Of a DNA stretch of 64,000 nucleotides, positions 1-14,862 are shown in pieces. The DNA lies in the NCBI RefSeq assembly GCF_003945595.2, contig NW_024104665.1, positions 4,057,363 to 4,121,362 on the forward strand, read 5' to 3'. The position numbers were made by a program, and so were the translations under genes. The first letter of the stretch is position 1. Every line of letters starts with the position of its first letter. The notes under the pieces were generated by a model. That model saw only the letters and a list, made by a program, of their open reading frames with translations. It made no database searches and was not told where the DNA came from. The stretch is from Pipra filicauda. Lineage: Eukaryota > Chordata > Aves > Passeriformes > Pipridae.

Positions 1-1009
1 CTACAAATAATGAGATGTACCGTGAAAGACACATTATAATACGTAGGTAAGAGAAAGCATTAAAATAGTTTTGGTTAACAACAATACTGCTTGTATTTCT
101 GAATCTCAAAAGGCATGCCAAAATCTGGTGAATCTGCATTAGCACACCATCCAGCACCATCCAGCATGGGATTGCACTTGGAAGGCAAATCCTCAGTGCT
201 GGAGGATCCAGTGTCCACACTAAGTGTGTCTTGTAGGTTTTATTCCGGACAAACTCTTGTCTGCCTTAGTTTTGCTGAAAAAGAGTCCAGTTCCTGCCAT
301 CTGAGAGCACTTGGTCATGTGGAGCGAAGCATGGTAGGGGTGATCAGGAGTCTTGCTTCCAAAAGGCACACTTATTTTGAGATAAAATGCCAGTGTAAAC
401 GTACTTTTCATTTGCTGTAAGAGGGGAGCCTCATGCTGTCTTTTTTTCCTCTTATACACACACACTGAATCAAACTGAAAAAACTTCCAAGGATTATCAT
501 TTTTCTAGTATCTATGAATATGACAAATCATCATCAACATAATGCATCGTGGGATCTGCGTCTATCATCATTCATTCTTTTATTTTGCTGCAGTCTAGCT
601 GAGGGCATTTTGGTTTTTGTCAGGAAACTGAGGAGCAGAAAAGAAATCTCTGTTGAGAGGTAAAAGTATTATGTGTAATTATTTAAAGTTATGAATAGTA
701 GGAGCTACATTTAGCAAGCTGTATAAAAAGACTGTAAGATCTGTTTAGTTGGATCCTTGGTTTTAGTTGCAAAATACAATACTTTGTTTTAATTATTATA
801 TATATATATATATGAATTTTAGATATTTTGCAGAAGATATTCTCTGGAGCTTTGCTTCACTACATTTTCTGCTTGGTTTCACTTGAGCTCAGTAAGCTGA
901 TAAAGCTTTCAGACACATTCAGGAGTCGTCCTTTTGGGTTAGCAGGTTAATTGTTTCTCAGCTGTTGTGGCAGGAATGTGCACAAGTCAAGGAGAGGGAA
1001 TAGCTTCCT

Positions 1010-1175
1010 TTACTGTGCAGGTGCAGGTGTCAGCGGGTGTGATGCTGAGCTGTGCTTGAGCAGCCGAGCAGGGACTGCTCCTGCAGGCTGTGGCTGAGCA
1101 GGGTCTGGCCCTGTCTCCTCCAACCCCTGCTCTGCCCTGGTGGTGATGCTGAGGAGCACAAGCTCTTCCTGACTT
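1010..1175. other. GC-rich patch within AT-rich intron
   Basis: About 165 bases clearly richer in G+C than the surrounding sequence, with repeated gctgagc/gagcagg words. There are few CpG, so this is not a CpG island, and no splice-bounded coding segment is apparent. It could be a regulatory element or part of an old repeat; I cannot tell which. Confidence 0.4.
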
Positions 1176-4100
1176 GTACGTGGGAAAATACATTCAGTTC
1201 TGGGTGGGTGTCGCTATAGTATGAAATAGGGGAGAGAAAAGTAAAAAAAAACAACTGAGTGGTTGAAGCCCCTGTTTACTAATTTAATAAACTAACTGGT
1301 TATCTGTTATGAAAATCATAAAAAGATGATTTTCTTAGAATGATCCTCTTAGAATGATGGATGGGTATATAAGATTTTAAGTAAATGCTGCTATTTCCAA
1401 AGTATTTTCAAATGGAGTTCTTCCAAATTTTTAAGCTGAATGTGTCATTAAAGTGTTTACCCTGACACTTTATTAACAGTTAGATATAAAATAATCTGAT
1501 CTTGTTTTAAATTGAAATTTCCAGTTGTACAAGCTTTCAATCTATAAAGCAACAATTAAATTTGCAGCAGCTACAATGCTCTGGGAAGACATGTACCTTT
1601 ATCAGCCCTGAAGGCTGAGTTACCCTGAACCAGTCTGTTTTTCGTCATTGTTATTAGGGGCAAATGATTTACTGTGCAAACCCGTCAGGTTGCATAGTTT
1701 TCCTGGAGCAATACAGTTTCTGAGCAAGATATTGGTTCTTCTGCCACCATGTGGTTATGTTGTTCAGAATCACCAACCATTTTAAGAAAGATGCACTACT
1801 GTGGCTTGCAAAAAAGTGAACTATAAACTATCACAATTGTTTTGGTTTTGATGGTCAGACTGTTAACTTAAGCTGTGCTCTTTGTTAATATCACACTTTG
1901 GAATATATGTTTAGAAGAAAATATTTCATTCAGTAAAATTGTGTAATTTCATTTCCTGGCATTTACTGTAAATTACATATTCTTGCTTCAGTCTTTTCTC
2001 CCATTGAAAAGAAGTAATAGAGATCTTTCTTTGATATTTGAGAACAGTATTAGTCCATAAATTTTGTAATCAAAAGGGAAGAGTTTCCAACACCACAGTT
2101 GAACTGTACTGATTAAACCTTTTTTGTCTTTCCCCCCATTCACTACAATTTATTAAAAAGTTAGTCTTTGCTTAAAAAAATAAAAGTGTGTCCACTCCCT
2201 ATTTAACAATTCCCATTTCAGTGCAGAGGGACTTGCAGAAACATATTTGCAGATGGATTCCCTAAGACTTTTTGCTGCAAATTCCTTTTTTATCTTTCAT
2301 AGGATTCAAAATTGAACCTTCAATATGAAAACCAAGAAAAGTAGCAAAGAGCAGACTTGGCATGCTTTGTAAAGGGGTATCTACTTTTCAGACCTATTGC
2401 TTTTCTTTTCTTCTTTCCATGCTATTTTCATACAGCTCCTTCAGATTTCTTGTCAAAATAAGCAGCTGCCATAAACCCCGTGATTATTACGTAAGCCATG
2501 CTGCTACTGAAATACTCATTAACATAGGAAGGTACATGTCATTTCACACTGTGCATTGTCTGAAATTATAATTTTTGTTCTGAATAAGCTTTTTCCTTTT
2601 ACTCCTCTGTAATAAAAGATATTTTTAGTAGAAGGGATGAAACTAAGTTTGAATGTTGAAGTATGGGGTATATGTGAGCAGGCAGATTGGAAAGGTGCAA
2701 TTAAATCACTTAGCTCTTTTTTTATTAACTCTACTGAGTGGTAACTCTGAGACACAGTCTTCTCCCTTCTACTGTTAATGTAGTTAGAATATGTTCAGTA
2801 ATAAAACCTGATTCTTTTAACTGATTTTGCAGATTTTGAAACCTTCAGTAAGTCAACCTTTTTAGACTAACAGCCTTAGCAGTTGATTCTCAGTGCTCAT
2901 TCCTTTGTGCTTGAAGCACTACGTCTTATATTCATGTATTAATCAACAGAGTTCAGTCATAGGGTGTTTTTAGGACATATTTTGATATACCCACGTACCC
3001 CTCTGAAGATTTTCTTGGATGCATTTGAGTACATTTTTACTGTGCAGATGGACTTTGTGTGTATGTATCGAAAGGCTTTAAAACTGTATTGTAAAATACA
3101 ATGGAAGATGCTTTGCTAGAGAAATAATGGTTTTTGCAAAGTACTAGCACTTTTAGTGTACACTGGCAGCAAATTCCATACTGCTGAGTATTGCTTGGGC
3201 AGATAAGGACAGGCACCACAGCCAAAACGATTCAGCAAAGTTTGTAAATGCAAAAAAACCTTGGTTTAAAGAGCCAAAAATATAATCCTTTTACATTTTC
3301 TTTAAATTAGGTCACAAAGCTGTTCAAAAGCAAGTCTTCAAAGAATCTTTGAGTTCTGCGGGACAGAAAAGGTAGCGCATTCACCTGAAACAAATAATAG
3401 GCTCATAAATGCTTTGTAGTGTAAGCTTTTTAAGGAGAGTAATGTATTTTTTCATTCAGGAGTTCCTGTTTGAGAAGCAAACTCCACATTCAGTTTACTC
3501 TGCAAAGGGAACCCATTAAAGCAATTGAAAACACAAGACTAATAACAGCTTGTAGTGACATTTTATTGATTTTAAATTTATTTAATATCTTTAAATATAA
3601 TTGTTCTCTGATTTTTTTCAAGAGGTCTCTCCATGTAAATTGTAGCATTCTTTGAAGGCAGTTTGGCAGCTTATTTATGACTAGGTGAAAAAAACCCCAA
3701 ATAACTGAAATCTTCTTGTGCTTAATAAATAATTTTTAAAAATATGGTAATTGACACTTAGATAATTTAAAGTTAGCTTTAGCTTGAGTGGTTTTTCTGG
3801 AAAAACAATCTTATTAGCTTTCCATACTGATCACACGTTAGTTTATATGAGTGTCTGAGGATAAAATTTTTGAGCTACTTAGAACAAGTAGCATGAGTTA
3901 AAAAACAACATACTGTGCAACTTATGGGTATGATAAATACGTCATGGTGCTGCTTACTGTCATAAGACCAAGGTAGATCCTGAAATTTCTAATTTTATAT
4001 TGAATCATAAATTAAAGTCTTCAGGGATCTTATAATTTGTGGGATATTTATGGTTTTTACACATGACTGAAAGGTTTGTTCAGCTTGGAGCCTGGAATGT

Positions 4101-5350
4101 TAGGATGTTTGAACCGCTATGTTCAAAGGTTTATTTGCCTTGATTATGAATCTTCTGCCCAGGATTTTTATAGCTCCTGTAGCCTTTAATAATTGACTTT
4201 AATTTATGTTTTATGATTTTAAACATTAACATGTTGTTTTAGTGTTTCGAGAGGCTGCGTTTCCTAGGAATTCCCTTTCTCGGAAGTTCCTTTCTTAAAA
4301 TTTCTAAATGCTACTTCCAATTCTTAGTAATTCAGCAACAATTGGAAGCAGAGCACTAGTTTGTGGACCATCACCAAACTGAAGTAGTCTTGAAAAACCT
4401 CAAGCCCTAAGAGGAACAGACTTTCTGCAAGAGGAAAAACAAAACACTCCTACATGTTGCTACCACTTAGGATATTTGGTTATAGTTTTGTTCAAGAGGC
4501 CCAAAAGTTATGCCTGTGTTTAACACAGTAGGTAAAAAGTGGTAATGAAAGTTGTACTGCACTAGCAGGATAGAATTTACATAAGTAAAGTTTATAAGAG
4601 GGAGACTCTGTTCTGATAAATATGCTTTCTTCTTCAGTTCTCCAAATTCCTCAAATCAGATGTGATTATAACTTTCACAAAGAGAATGCAGCAGAACTGT
4701 GTACATCTCTTCTGACATCAGATTTGACTGTGTATGTATCTGCACGTGCCCATAAAAACATGCCACATAATATGTACGTTAAATATAAATATTTAACCTA
4801 TCTTTCTAAAATCTTACTGTAGTGCATCAAGCATCCACATTCCTGTGCTGAAGACTCCATTCAGGAACATGCCTCATAACTGTGTGCTGCTTTGCAGCTT
4901 GGTTTCTGCAGAACTGGAGTCCAGCTTGAGCTGTAGGGCTCCACAGCTCCTTGTGCGTAATACATGGGCAGAAGTGCTGAGCCTTCATTAATGATCTAGT
5001 CTTACTGCTGCAGATGAATTTTAAACTATGCAAACACTGTGCTTAAAAATATTCATGTGCTCTGGTCTTCCTTGAAGACTGGTGAATGAATCATGATCTG
5101 TTAGAAAGATGTAAAAACCAAAAATAAATGAGAAAATCCTGAACTCCTCTCATGAAAAATACCTCCTTTCACAGTAAACCATAATCACTAAATTTAAAAA
5201 GTTGACTGATATATCTGCCTACTACATTGTAAATTATATCTAAAAATCTTACTAGCTTTGATATACACTATTTTCTTAGCCCTAGATAAGGAAAAAAGGA
5301 AAAAGAGAAGGGGGCCATCATGGCCAAGTCAGTGTTAGTGAAATCGTAGC

Positions 5351-5378
5351 TTTTATAAATAGGTTTTTATAAATAGGT
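5351..5378. repeat. 14-bp tandem duplication
   Basis: TTTTATAAATAGGT occurs twice in direct succession without mismatch, a recent small slippage or duplication event. Confidence 0.95.
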
Positions 5379-6216
5379 TTCTAATTTTTATTTAGACTCT
5401 GTAGTAATATACTCCTTAAAAGACATTTTATAACATTTTATTGAATAGGGCCAATTTTTAGGATGCTGACATAGTAAGAAAACAGTTAATTAGGAGGTCG
5501 TAAGGGTCAATCTCAAGTTAAGCGATATCAAAATATTTTAGGTTTCAATCCTAGCTTCAAGCAGCAGTAAGTTTTCTTCTGTTTACCACATTAACTCCTT
5601 TTCTGTGTTAAGCATTTTATTATGTAATATCCACTACTTATTTTATTTGTATTTTTCTAAGGGACCTTTCCAAGATATAAAATGAAGGTGCTACCTACGA
5701 GACTTTATCATGCACATGAATATTTGTACTGTGGGTCACATGATACACTGGGGAGGAAATATTGTAGTCTGATTGTTGGATCAAGTGGTCTAATTTGGGT
5801 CTGATTTTTGGGAATTTAGTCCTGCTTTCTCATTGATAGTCTGTGTGGTTAAAATCAAGTAACCTGACAGAGGCTATTTGGAGAATAATTGTTGAAGAAC
5901 CATGGATGCATTTAGATTTTGACTGGACAAGGCCCAGAGCAACCAGCTTGAACTGGAGCTTCTTGGGGCAGAGTTTAGGTCAGAGACCTCCAGAGATACC
6001 TTCCAGCCTGAGTTACCCTGTGGTTCGTGAAAATGATGTGTAAGAGACGGAGAGTAATTTTCATTTGACATTTAATTATGTTTTGGGTTGATGGTGATCT
6101 TCAAATCACTTTTTCCTATAACACTTTATAGGAAAAAACAATGTTTTATGTTTTCTGATTATATTAAGACAGGGGTCTTATAAATTTTATATCATTTTGC
6201 ACTTTTACACAAAGGA

Positions 6217-6243
6217 CAGCTGACTGCCATGAGCAGTCAGCTG
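6217..6243. repeat. Perfect 11-bp stem hairpin, 5-base loop
   Basis: CAGCTGACTGC and its exact reverse complement GCAGTCAGCTG flank the loop CATGA. It is one of the longest perfect short-loop hairpins in the window. Each arm includes the E-box CAGCTG. No function is assigned. Confidence 0.92.
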
Positions 6244-6472
6244 GAATTACAGACGACAGGCAAAGAGAATACAGAACTAAGTTAGGTAACCAGAGAAGTG
6301 GTGACTGCAAAATGTTAAGATGCCTAATTTTATAGTAGATCTACTACATGTATAATTTTCCTAAGAACAAAACAACATGATGTGTGTGGATCCCATTGTC
6401 TTTTTATTTAGCTAATAACGTGATACTAGTTAATACTAGTTTCCCTTTGAGAAAAACAGCTATGCTGTATAT

Positions 6473-6506
6473 ATACACATATATAGAGAGACAGAGATAT
6501 GTGTAT
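6473..6506. repeat. AT-rich 10-bp stem hairpin
   Basis: ATACACATAT pairs with ATATGTGTAT across a 14-base loop, inside a TA/GA-rich stretch (about 6466-6517). It probably arose from microsatellite decay. Confidence 0.85.
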
Positions 6507-9500
6507 CTATATATACTATAGATAAAAACACTTAGTAGTGTTAGCTCTTCTTTAGGTGTCACAGAAGTTTCTAAAGCTTCAATTGGCTTTTATCTGCAAC
6601 TGATTTTTGATAACCAGTTTCTTCCCAATGTGGAGGTTGTGGAATCTGTAAAAAATAGTTGGGACGTGGAACAAAATTAAAATATAGTCCAGAAACAGAG
6701 ATACAAACTTAAAGCTACTAAGCATCAGCTAATGCCATTTGTATTTTTTCATGGTACAGGGAAAAAACATCACAGAAAACTAAAAAGACCTTATTTAGTG
6801 AGCAAGCAGGAGGATTCAATGAATCAATTATTTGATACAAGTCATAAGCACTGTAACAGTCTCTAGGTGCTTTGAAATTACAGGAATAAAATCCTGGATG
6901 AAGACTGTAAAGACCTCATGCACAAGTCATCTGCCACAGGTTTTCTGAGTGGCCTTGGTCATGTCATTCGCTGGCTCTATGGCTCTTGGGTAAAGCTCTT
7001 TGAAATGTAGCCATAAAAATATGCAGTTTCAGAGATATTGTGTCTAATACTGACATTCACACACACTCAGTGCTGTTGTACTAAACAAGTTAGGATGATT
7101 ATGAAAGCAAGTAGCATGTGAGGGCAAGGCTGTATACTCTAAATGTTTTCTTAGTGTATTTGTGATGTATGAATAATAATACATGCATGGGATAAATTCT
7201 GGATGAGTCAGTTGGCTTTTCCATGTGGATTTAAGAGAACTTGTCTTATTCTTCCTTAGTATTTGTATGTTATTCTGAAATTAAAAAATAATATTCTAGT
7301 ATAAAACATTTTATTTAATTTATGTAGCTTTTTCATAAGTTGACCTATCACAGATTCATTTCATTACCACGCTGTATTCCCAAGGTTTGAGCCAGGATAG
7401 TCAGTGTGATCAGTGTATGGGTGATGAATACAAAATTCCTTGAAAGACAAAACCAGCCATGCTAATTCCAGCTGTTGTTCTTCTGAGATCCATGGATGGA
7501 GGAAAAGGAAGAACTGGTGTTTGCCAGTATTCGAAGAAAAAAATGGTTGTAGGATCTCAGGAATTAGACTGAAAAGAAATAACACCATTACATGTAAACG
7601 GATAAACAACAAACGAGTCATTATTAGCCTAGTCCAATATAACCTGTTATTTCATTTTACATAGGAAGAAAATTTCTGGTTTAGTTTCTTAAAGAAGTAT
7701 CATGCTTATTGAGAGATTTTTGCTTTAGGTTTGTTATGCGTAAGCTATAAAGCACCTTAAAAACCTGTTCCAAAGAACTGTTCTTCTGAGAACCATTTCT
7801 TTCTTTATTTTATATGTGCAGAGACAGATTCTTTTTGTGTGAGTTTACAGCAATATTCAAAACCCCTGGTGGTTTGTCAGAATTGGTCCCTGACCAAGAC
7901 TATTATATTTTAGCATGTACACAATTTGTGTCTGAGGGGTCACCAACTGTTTTAGAGTAAATGCCCCTTAAAAAAATGAGTGGTAGGCTGAAGGAGTTTC
8001 TGTCTTGGCACCAGTGGCATAATATCATGTGAAAAAGGGTAACTTACGAGTAGTATTTCGGTAGCTATTAGTAGGAATTCACCCTCGTGTTGCATGTTTG
8101 ATCAGACAGGCGATATTCCGAAATGTCAGCATGAAGTTACACATCTGTGAGAATGAAAGGAAGGGGAAAATGTGATATGAATCACTGGTCAGAACCCAAG
8201 TGCTCCTTGCATCTCATGAATGCCCCATTAGTCTAAAAACTTGTAAATGCCCAGGTCAGTTTATTTTGATGATGATTCAAAATGTGCTTCTGGTGCAATG
8301 GTAGAGCTGCACAACTCTTCCATTGCTGATGGCAGCCAGCAATGATCTGCTGATCTCTGCATACTCAAAGTCAAACTGAGATCTTACTACTTTTAATTTG
8401 GGATGCAACTGTCTACATCTTTCTAAATAATTTACAATCCATTTTCATCGAACCCACAGCTCTGGCACAATAATCATAATGTTTCAACTGGCCTCTCTTA
8501 AACTAGGATTTATTTTTGCCCTTGGTTTCCAGGAACACTTTCTATCCTGTTTTTCTTGCTTCTGGTAAAGATAAATACATTGCAGAGGGAGGATCGTATT
8601 TATGATTTTTTATCTGTCTTTCCATCTAAGGGACAAGTGTAATTTGTATTGCTTTCTGGAATAGATACGGGAATAATTATTTTAAATAAGTTTAGATGCT
8701 GCTAATAATAGTGCTAATGCTTACTTTCTTCCCCCTAATGTTCTGTGTGGGCTGACTGAAAATCACTTAGCGGCATCTAATTTTCTTGGCCCATTTCTAT
8801 GACTTTTTCCCCACCATGAAACAAGGGGTATTGTGTGTACTAAGATGTTATTCTTGCATGTACAAGAATAAGCAAACTGATTCTGCAATGCAGACGTGGT
8901 GGTCCAAGTTCCTAAATATAGGTAGCTATTCTGAATACCTCTGTGTTTGGATGTAGGATTTAAGACACATTGAATGCAGCTGAGTTTCAGACAGTTTCGC
9001 TGTGTCTTATAAAATGTGTACTTTTCAATAGAAATTTGTCATAGTGGTCCCAAAAGGACCCATAGGATCGCAAAATCAGTTTGCAATGGACTGGTTTGGA
9101 TTGACTGTGTGATATCAGATTTTCAAATTCAGGGGGTGTTGCAACTACACCGAAAAGTAAGGTTTAGTTTCATGTGTTGGATGGGGTGTTACTGGGAGCG
9201 TCATAAAATCTTGAGGACTCATAGCGAAGACTCTTTTATTTTAAGAGATTTTTGGAGTACTCAAATCTTGAAATGCTGTGTTTCCACTTCCTTGCCTTTC
9301 TTTTCTACTTTTTAAAAACAATCTTTATATTTTTCTTCTCTTTGTTAAAATCCTTTGGTTGTAGTTTTTCAGGAGTAGAATAAAGAAAAGGGCAAACTAT
9401 AAATGTGGTTTTATTTAGTTTAAATTAGCTTTTAAAAATTGGCTTTTCCCACCTTTATTTGTAGTTCTTAAAATGCATTCATTATTTTTATTTGGCTACT

Positions 9501-12500
9501 GTATGCTAATGGCAAAATAATGTTTTATTTAAAAAAGACATTTAGAGAAATCTTTTCAACATGTAAGAATATATTTTTGATCTTCAATAGATATTTACTA
9601 GAGGAAGAGGTTTTGTAGGAGACATTAACTCTCACCCTTGCCATTTCTGATGGTAAAAAACTTTTTAGTGTGTGAGATATTCACTTTCTTAGGGTGTTTT
9701 TGTCTCCTTATTAACAAGGAAGCACATTTTTTTTCTGAATTGAAACGGTTGTAAACAACCAATTCATGACTGCTTTGATTTTCAAGTCAGAGGCTGCAGC
9801 TATAGAGCAGTCAAAATCATTTGTGGTTTTGTTTTTGTTTTAAAGGAGCTTCTCTCTAGAAGTTCTTTTTCTAAAGACAACCAGTGTTAAAAGGATTTTT
9901 TCGAGGAATTTCTGACAGCTTCTTAGGTAATTCACACTCAGAGAAAGTGAGTGGGAAATCAAAATCTCTTTGAAACCAACTTGGAAGTGCTGCCATATGT
10001 CTTTTTCTTGAGATTATACAAGGTTTGTTCTTTTTTTTTTTAAGAAAAAAAAAAGAAAGGAAAGGAAAGAAATCCAGCCTCCAGCTTTCAACTGCCACAT
10101 CCTTCAACCAGACAGTTCTGGGATCTGTTAAATGAAATCTCAATACACCACACTTCCCAACTTGTGAATTGATAGATGATACAGCTTCCTGTGGTGGTAT
10201 TTAAGTTTACCATGGGAACAGCTAAATCAGTGACAGCAGCAATAAGAAGGCAGTGAATACATTTTTTCAACTTACAGCCAGCTGACTTTCACATTCTTAT
10301 TCAGCAACCTGATAAGGCTAAGTTAAAATGAATTATGTAGTGTAAGAATATGAGCAGAGGTGCTTGGCAAAGCAAAGAGGACAGAAAGGTTTTGAAATAA
10401 TGGTCTGTGACCTGATTTTTTTGAGGACAGTTGTCTTAAAGTGTCTGTTATCTCTTGACTTGTTAATACACAAAGCAATAAATGGAATGAAGTTTCAGAG
10501 GTTAGTTTTTTACAATTGCTAGAACATTTTGTATCCTTACAATTTGGGCATAGGCAATCAAGATTTCTTTTTTTTATCTCTACTGTAAGTAAACCGAGCC
10601 AAATTCTGCTGGATTTTATATATGTGTCTCTGTTCTCTGGCATAACTGTAGGGCTGTAACCAAAGATAGAACTTGTCCTCATGTGACTATACATTTAGAG
10701 CATTAAGTTGTACAAATAGTCGTCCTTTGTGCTGCAGGCAGTCTCCTTGTCATTCTCTTGGCTTTCCACAGATTTTGCTTGGACCCCATCCCCCTTGTGC
10801 TGTGCACAGGTTTCCAGATGCTGTCAGTGTCAGGAGAACTTACCTGACATCTCAGAATATCCAAAGGCAGTACCGCTGGTGTGCAGACAGGGTCAATGCT
10901 GAATGCAAAACAGGTAGAGCACTGGAATAATAAGAGAAAAATTAGATCTGCGAAGTATTCCAAGAATTGTTTTGTCTGTGTTTTCATTGTCTGATTTAGT
11001 TTCTGGACTAGGGACAAAGTTGTTTGGATCTCAAAGTAGCATTTTATTTGATCTTTGTTCTGAAGAAGAAAAGAAAAAAAAAATCAGTGCTTTTTTCTTA
11101 GTTCTATTTTCTCTTTCAGCTACAATAATATACAGATGCACAATCCAGAGTTTAACAAATATTTTTCTTGAAAGACTTACAGTTTAAAGTAATATTAAAA
11201 ACAGGTTTTGTCACGCACACATTGATTAATTCTTATATAGAGTCTTCACATATATTTTGAAAGTCAACCTTCAGTGAGTGCTGTGGGCATTTGTTAATAC
11301 TGAACTGCCTTCCATTATAAGAAGTAGCAAAAGTGATTCGTGGAAAGAGAAAAAATATTAAAAGCAGAGTTTCTGTACCTGTTCTTCTACATAAACATAG
11401 TTTAAATTAACTTTTAACTGTCACATATCTGCAGAAAACAATAGAAGGTCTAACACAGCATCTGTTGTGAAGATGTGTCAATCACCCCCTCAGTAAAAAC
11501 CTATATAACACATTCAGGCTCTACTGACAACATGTAAATCATCATCTGCAATTACCTCCTGATGCTGTGCCCATAAGCCTGGTAAGGAGGAAGAACATAC
11601 AGTTTAGCATGTTTCCATTTTTACCATGCATTAGATGTGTAGAATTAACATCTAGCAGGGCAGGTAAATAGTTCTTTAAATATTTCCATTGAAATCCATG
11701 GCAGAGTGAATACGCTCTTTCATACAGTTGTATCCAGAAATGCTTTGATAAACTGAGGTCTGAAAGTAGTATGCTGATAATAAATCATATTAAGAACTTT
11801 GGGATTTACATAATATATCTATTACTGTTCTCTGCGTGGAAATTTGTAGTAATATATTTTATGTCGAAATATATAGCTGTGAAAGCTGCTTTAATAGCAC
11901 TGCTTGTGAGTCAGAGATGTTCTTAATAAAGCTTTTGTTGTGTGCGTGGGGGGTATCAGAATAAGAAAAATTCCTCCACGTTTGCAAGAAAGACAGTTGG
12001 AAGGAGGGAATGAGTTCTTTTGTTTGTGATTTTGGTCTCTTACAAATGATTGCAAGAACTGCCCACTTATGAAATGGGCAAGATGAGGCTGTTGATAGAG
12101 GGTGACAGGATTGTCATAATATAGTCCTTAGTAAAAAGTAACAAACTAGAAAGAGCAATGACATATTGGAACACTGATGAAAATATGATTTGGGTTGTAT
12201 ATTGGACCAAAAATGGAAAAATTGTGCAGATGTTATTTATTGGTGACAGCTGCATTGGAGAACAGTCCTTTCTAAGGTGATGCATAACACTAATGTCTTT
12301 CACTTGTTTTATTCGGTTCAAGAGTCGAGTTGTGAGAAATGAAATCTAAAGGTTGATTACCTTTATATTCCTACACCCTCTATCCAAAAAGGAAAAAAAT
12401 TATCTGTGCAGTTCAAATGAGGACCCTTTTACCTGTTTGATGCCATGCAGGCTCCTCTGCAGAGCAAAGGTATATCAAGAGTTTTTAGCTTGCAGAACTC

Positions 12501-14862
12501 ATTTATAAAAGATGAAAGTGGCAAAATAAAAGGAGAAACACAGTCAAAACTGCTTGAGATTGTATTAGAAAGTTTGATCTTTCTGTCAAGCTGCCTGGCT
12601 GCCACCCGTGAGGTGGCTCTCGATGCAGACCCAGGGCCTCAGGTTGCCATGGTGGGGCTGTCTCAGGGCACATTTCAATGACACTTTGATTCCCAACCAT
12701 TCCTGCAGACTGGCCCAAAGTCTTCCAGATTTGGTTTCCTGACTAAATGAAGAGCTGACAGAGAAAAGTTCAGATAACAGTGGCAACCAAGATACTATCT
12801 TGCATTCTCTAACTCAAAAAATTACCAAACATCATGTCATAAGAAGAAGAAATAATTTAACAGTGGCTAGGTACTGTTTCTATGGACAACCCTAAGTATC
12901 AGCTTACTTAAGAAAACAAAGCCTTTTATGTTATTTGAAATAATAATAGTTTCTTATTTTGCTATTGAAATATTTCTTTCCCAACACTTAGTATTTTGAG
13001 TTTTTAGTAGTATTTTAATTATTTGCCTAAGTAGACAAAGCTACTGTAGTTACAGTGAGAAAACCAGATATAAGGCACTCTGAAACTATTTGGCAAAGGG
13101 TGGCTATAAAGATGATTGTCTTGTTTGTTGTTTCTAATATTATATCCTACTGCTTGGGTCAAATCCTGATCTGTTTATCAGAACCATTACAGTCTCATCG
13201 GTGGGTTTATCTACACAAAAGTACAGATATTTTGTGTCTTACTACTTTAATACTGTTGGGGGGGAGAAATATCCCAAATTTGAAAACTTTTATTTTAATT
13301 TGTTGGAGAATAGTATTGTCATTACCTGAAAGTATGAGGAAAAAAGTCTGTAAATTAAATATTTGTATATCACTTGTTCTCCCTGCCCTTGGAACTCCTT
13401 CTGACCTTCATGAGCATCTTTTGAGCAAAGTATTGAGGATTCTGTACTTTTTACTTTATACCAAAATTAGTCAGACTAATTGGAAGGATTCTTCCTGCTT
13501 TGGGTAAAGGAGCTGCTATGCAATCTTGTCTGGCTTTCTCAGTTATTACATAGGTGCTGTGTGAGGTTTTCAGAATCTCAGTCAGTTCTGCAGTGGACTC
13601 CCTCTGCCCTGTGGAGGATACAAGCAAATAGTTGATGCTTTATTGAGAAACAAATGAAGAAAAATTTTAAAAAGCAAAAGGAATCACTTCTCCAAAGTAA
13701 ACTTAGCGACGTTTGTGTAGTTCTCGTGTCTGCAATGGTGCCTTTTCCAATTATAGGTAAGATTTCATTGCCACTGTGAAGTACTCTGAAACCTGAGTCT
13801 GTGTAATGTGTATCACGAGCTTGAGCTTGGTGAGGGCTATAAACATTATAAACCAATGTTTTGAAAGCCCATTTCTCTGACCTGTGTAGATTATGTGCCA
13901 TAGGTCTTTAACGTGGTTATATGGAATGACAAGATTTGAATATGGAAATTTTAAGTGCAAGTGAGCTTTGTTACATGCATTTCTAAGCTTGGATGGAAAC
14001 CAGGTGTTACTATCAGGAGGGGATCTGGAAGTGGAATCAACAAAACAACTGTGAGATTTAGTATTTTAAGGCAGGAAGTGATTTTCATTCCCTCCTTTAC
14101 CTTCAGATATCACAGTTTTTCTGCAGCTAGCATGTGACTGGGATATCCTCAGCGACATGTGTAGCTCAAAGCAGCTTCTGTCCTACTGTGGCCTGAGAAT
14201 CATGCAAAACTTCTGCAGTCATCTTTTCTGTGACATCTTGCTGTGACTCTGGCCATCCCCAACCCCTGGTCTTTTGCATGGTATGCACAGGATAAGGGTT
14301 GCTTTGCTACAGGAACTTCAGTAGTTTCTGTACTGGCAAAAACTTGCTTTTTACAGCCTGCTTGCCAGAGTAGTGAAACAAGAGATACGAGTCTTGTGGA
14401 ATTTCCCTCACTGAAGATTTTCAAGAGCCCTCAGCAAAAATGGAAGCTGAGGATGCCTGAAGTACATGAGACCCTTCCCCACTGCAGGAGGGAGTCTCAG
14501 GAATCTCCTAGTTGCATCTCACTTAGGCTTCTGTTATTCCATGAGAGAGGAACAAAGCCAGTGTTTAAGAAATATTTAATAAACAACTTCTGAAAGACCA
14601 GAAACCCTACAAGTTTCTGTTTCATCATGCTCTATGTAGCTTTTGCTACTATTATAAAAAGACTGCTGAACTTCTCTGATCTATCACAAACACGTGCTTA
14701 AAATAGTGTCATTCAGGATCTGTCTGGTTTAATAGTTACCTCTGGGAAAAGGGCTTTGTCCTGAAATTTTTACAATGCTTGTTTTCCTTCTTAGCATCAC
14801 AACACTGCTTCCTTTCCAGGGAACTGACAAAGGCCAGCAGCTCAGGTGTTGACCCTGCAGAG

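Noticed and set aside
9016..9315. Frame containing WIDCVISD, considered as the missing C2-to-pseudosubstrate exon
   Set aside because: Only a short coincidental resemblance to the WIDLEP-type segment of PKC epsilon. Surrounding residues and splice borders do not fit.
13055..13507. Longest uninterrupted reading frame outside the exons (150 codons, + strand)
   Set aside because: Leu/Ile/Ser-rich translation typical of AT-rich DNA, with no recognisable domain, no splice context and no codon bias. Lengths like this occur by chance in 64 kb of both strands.
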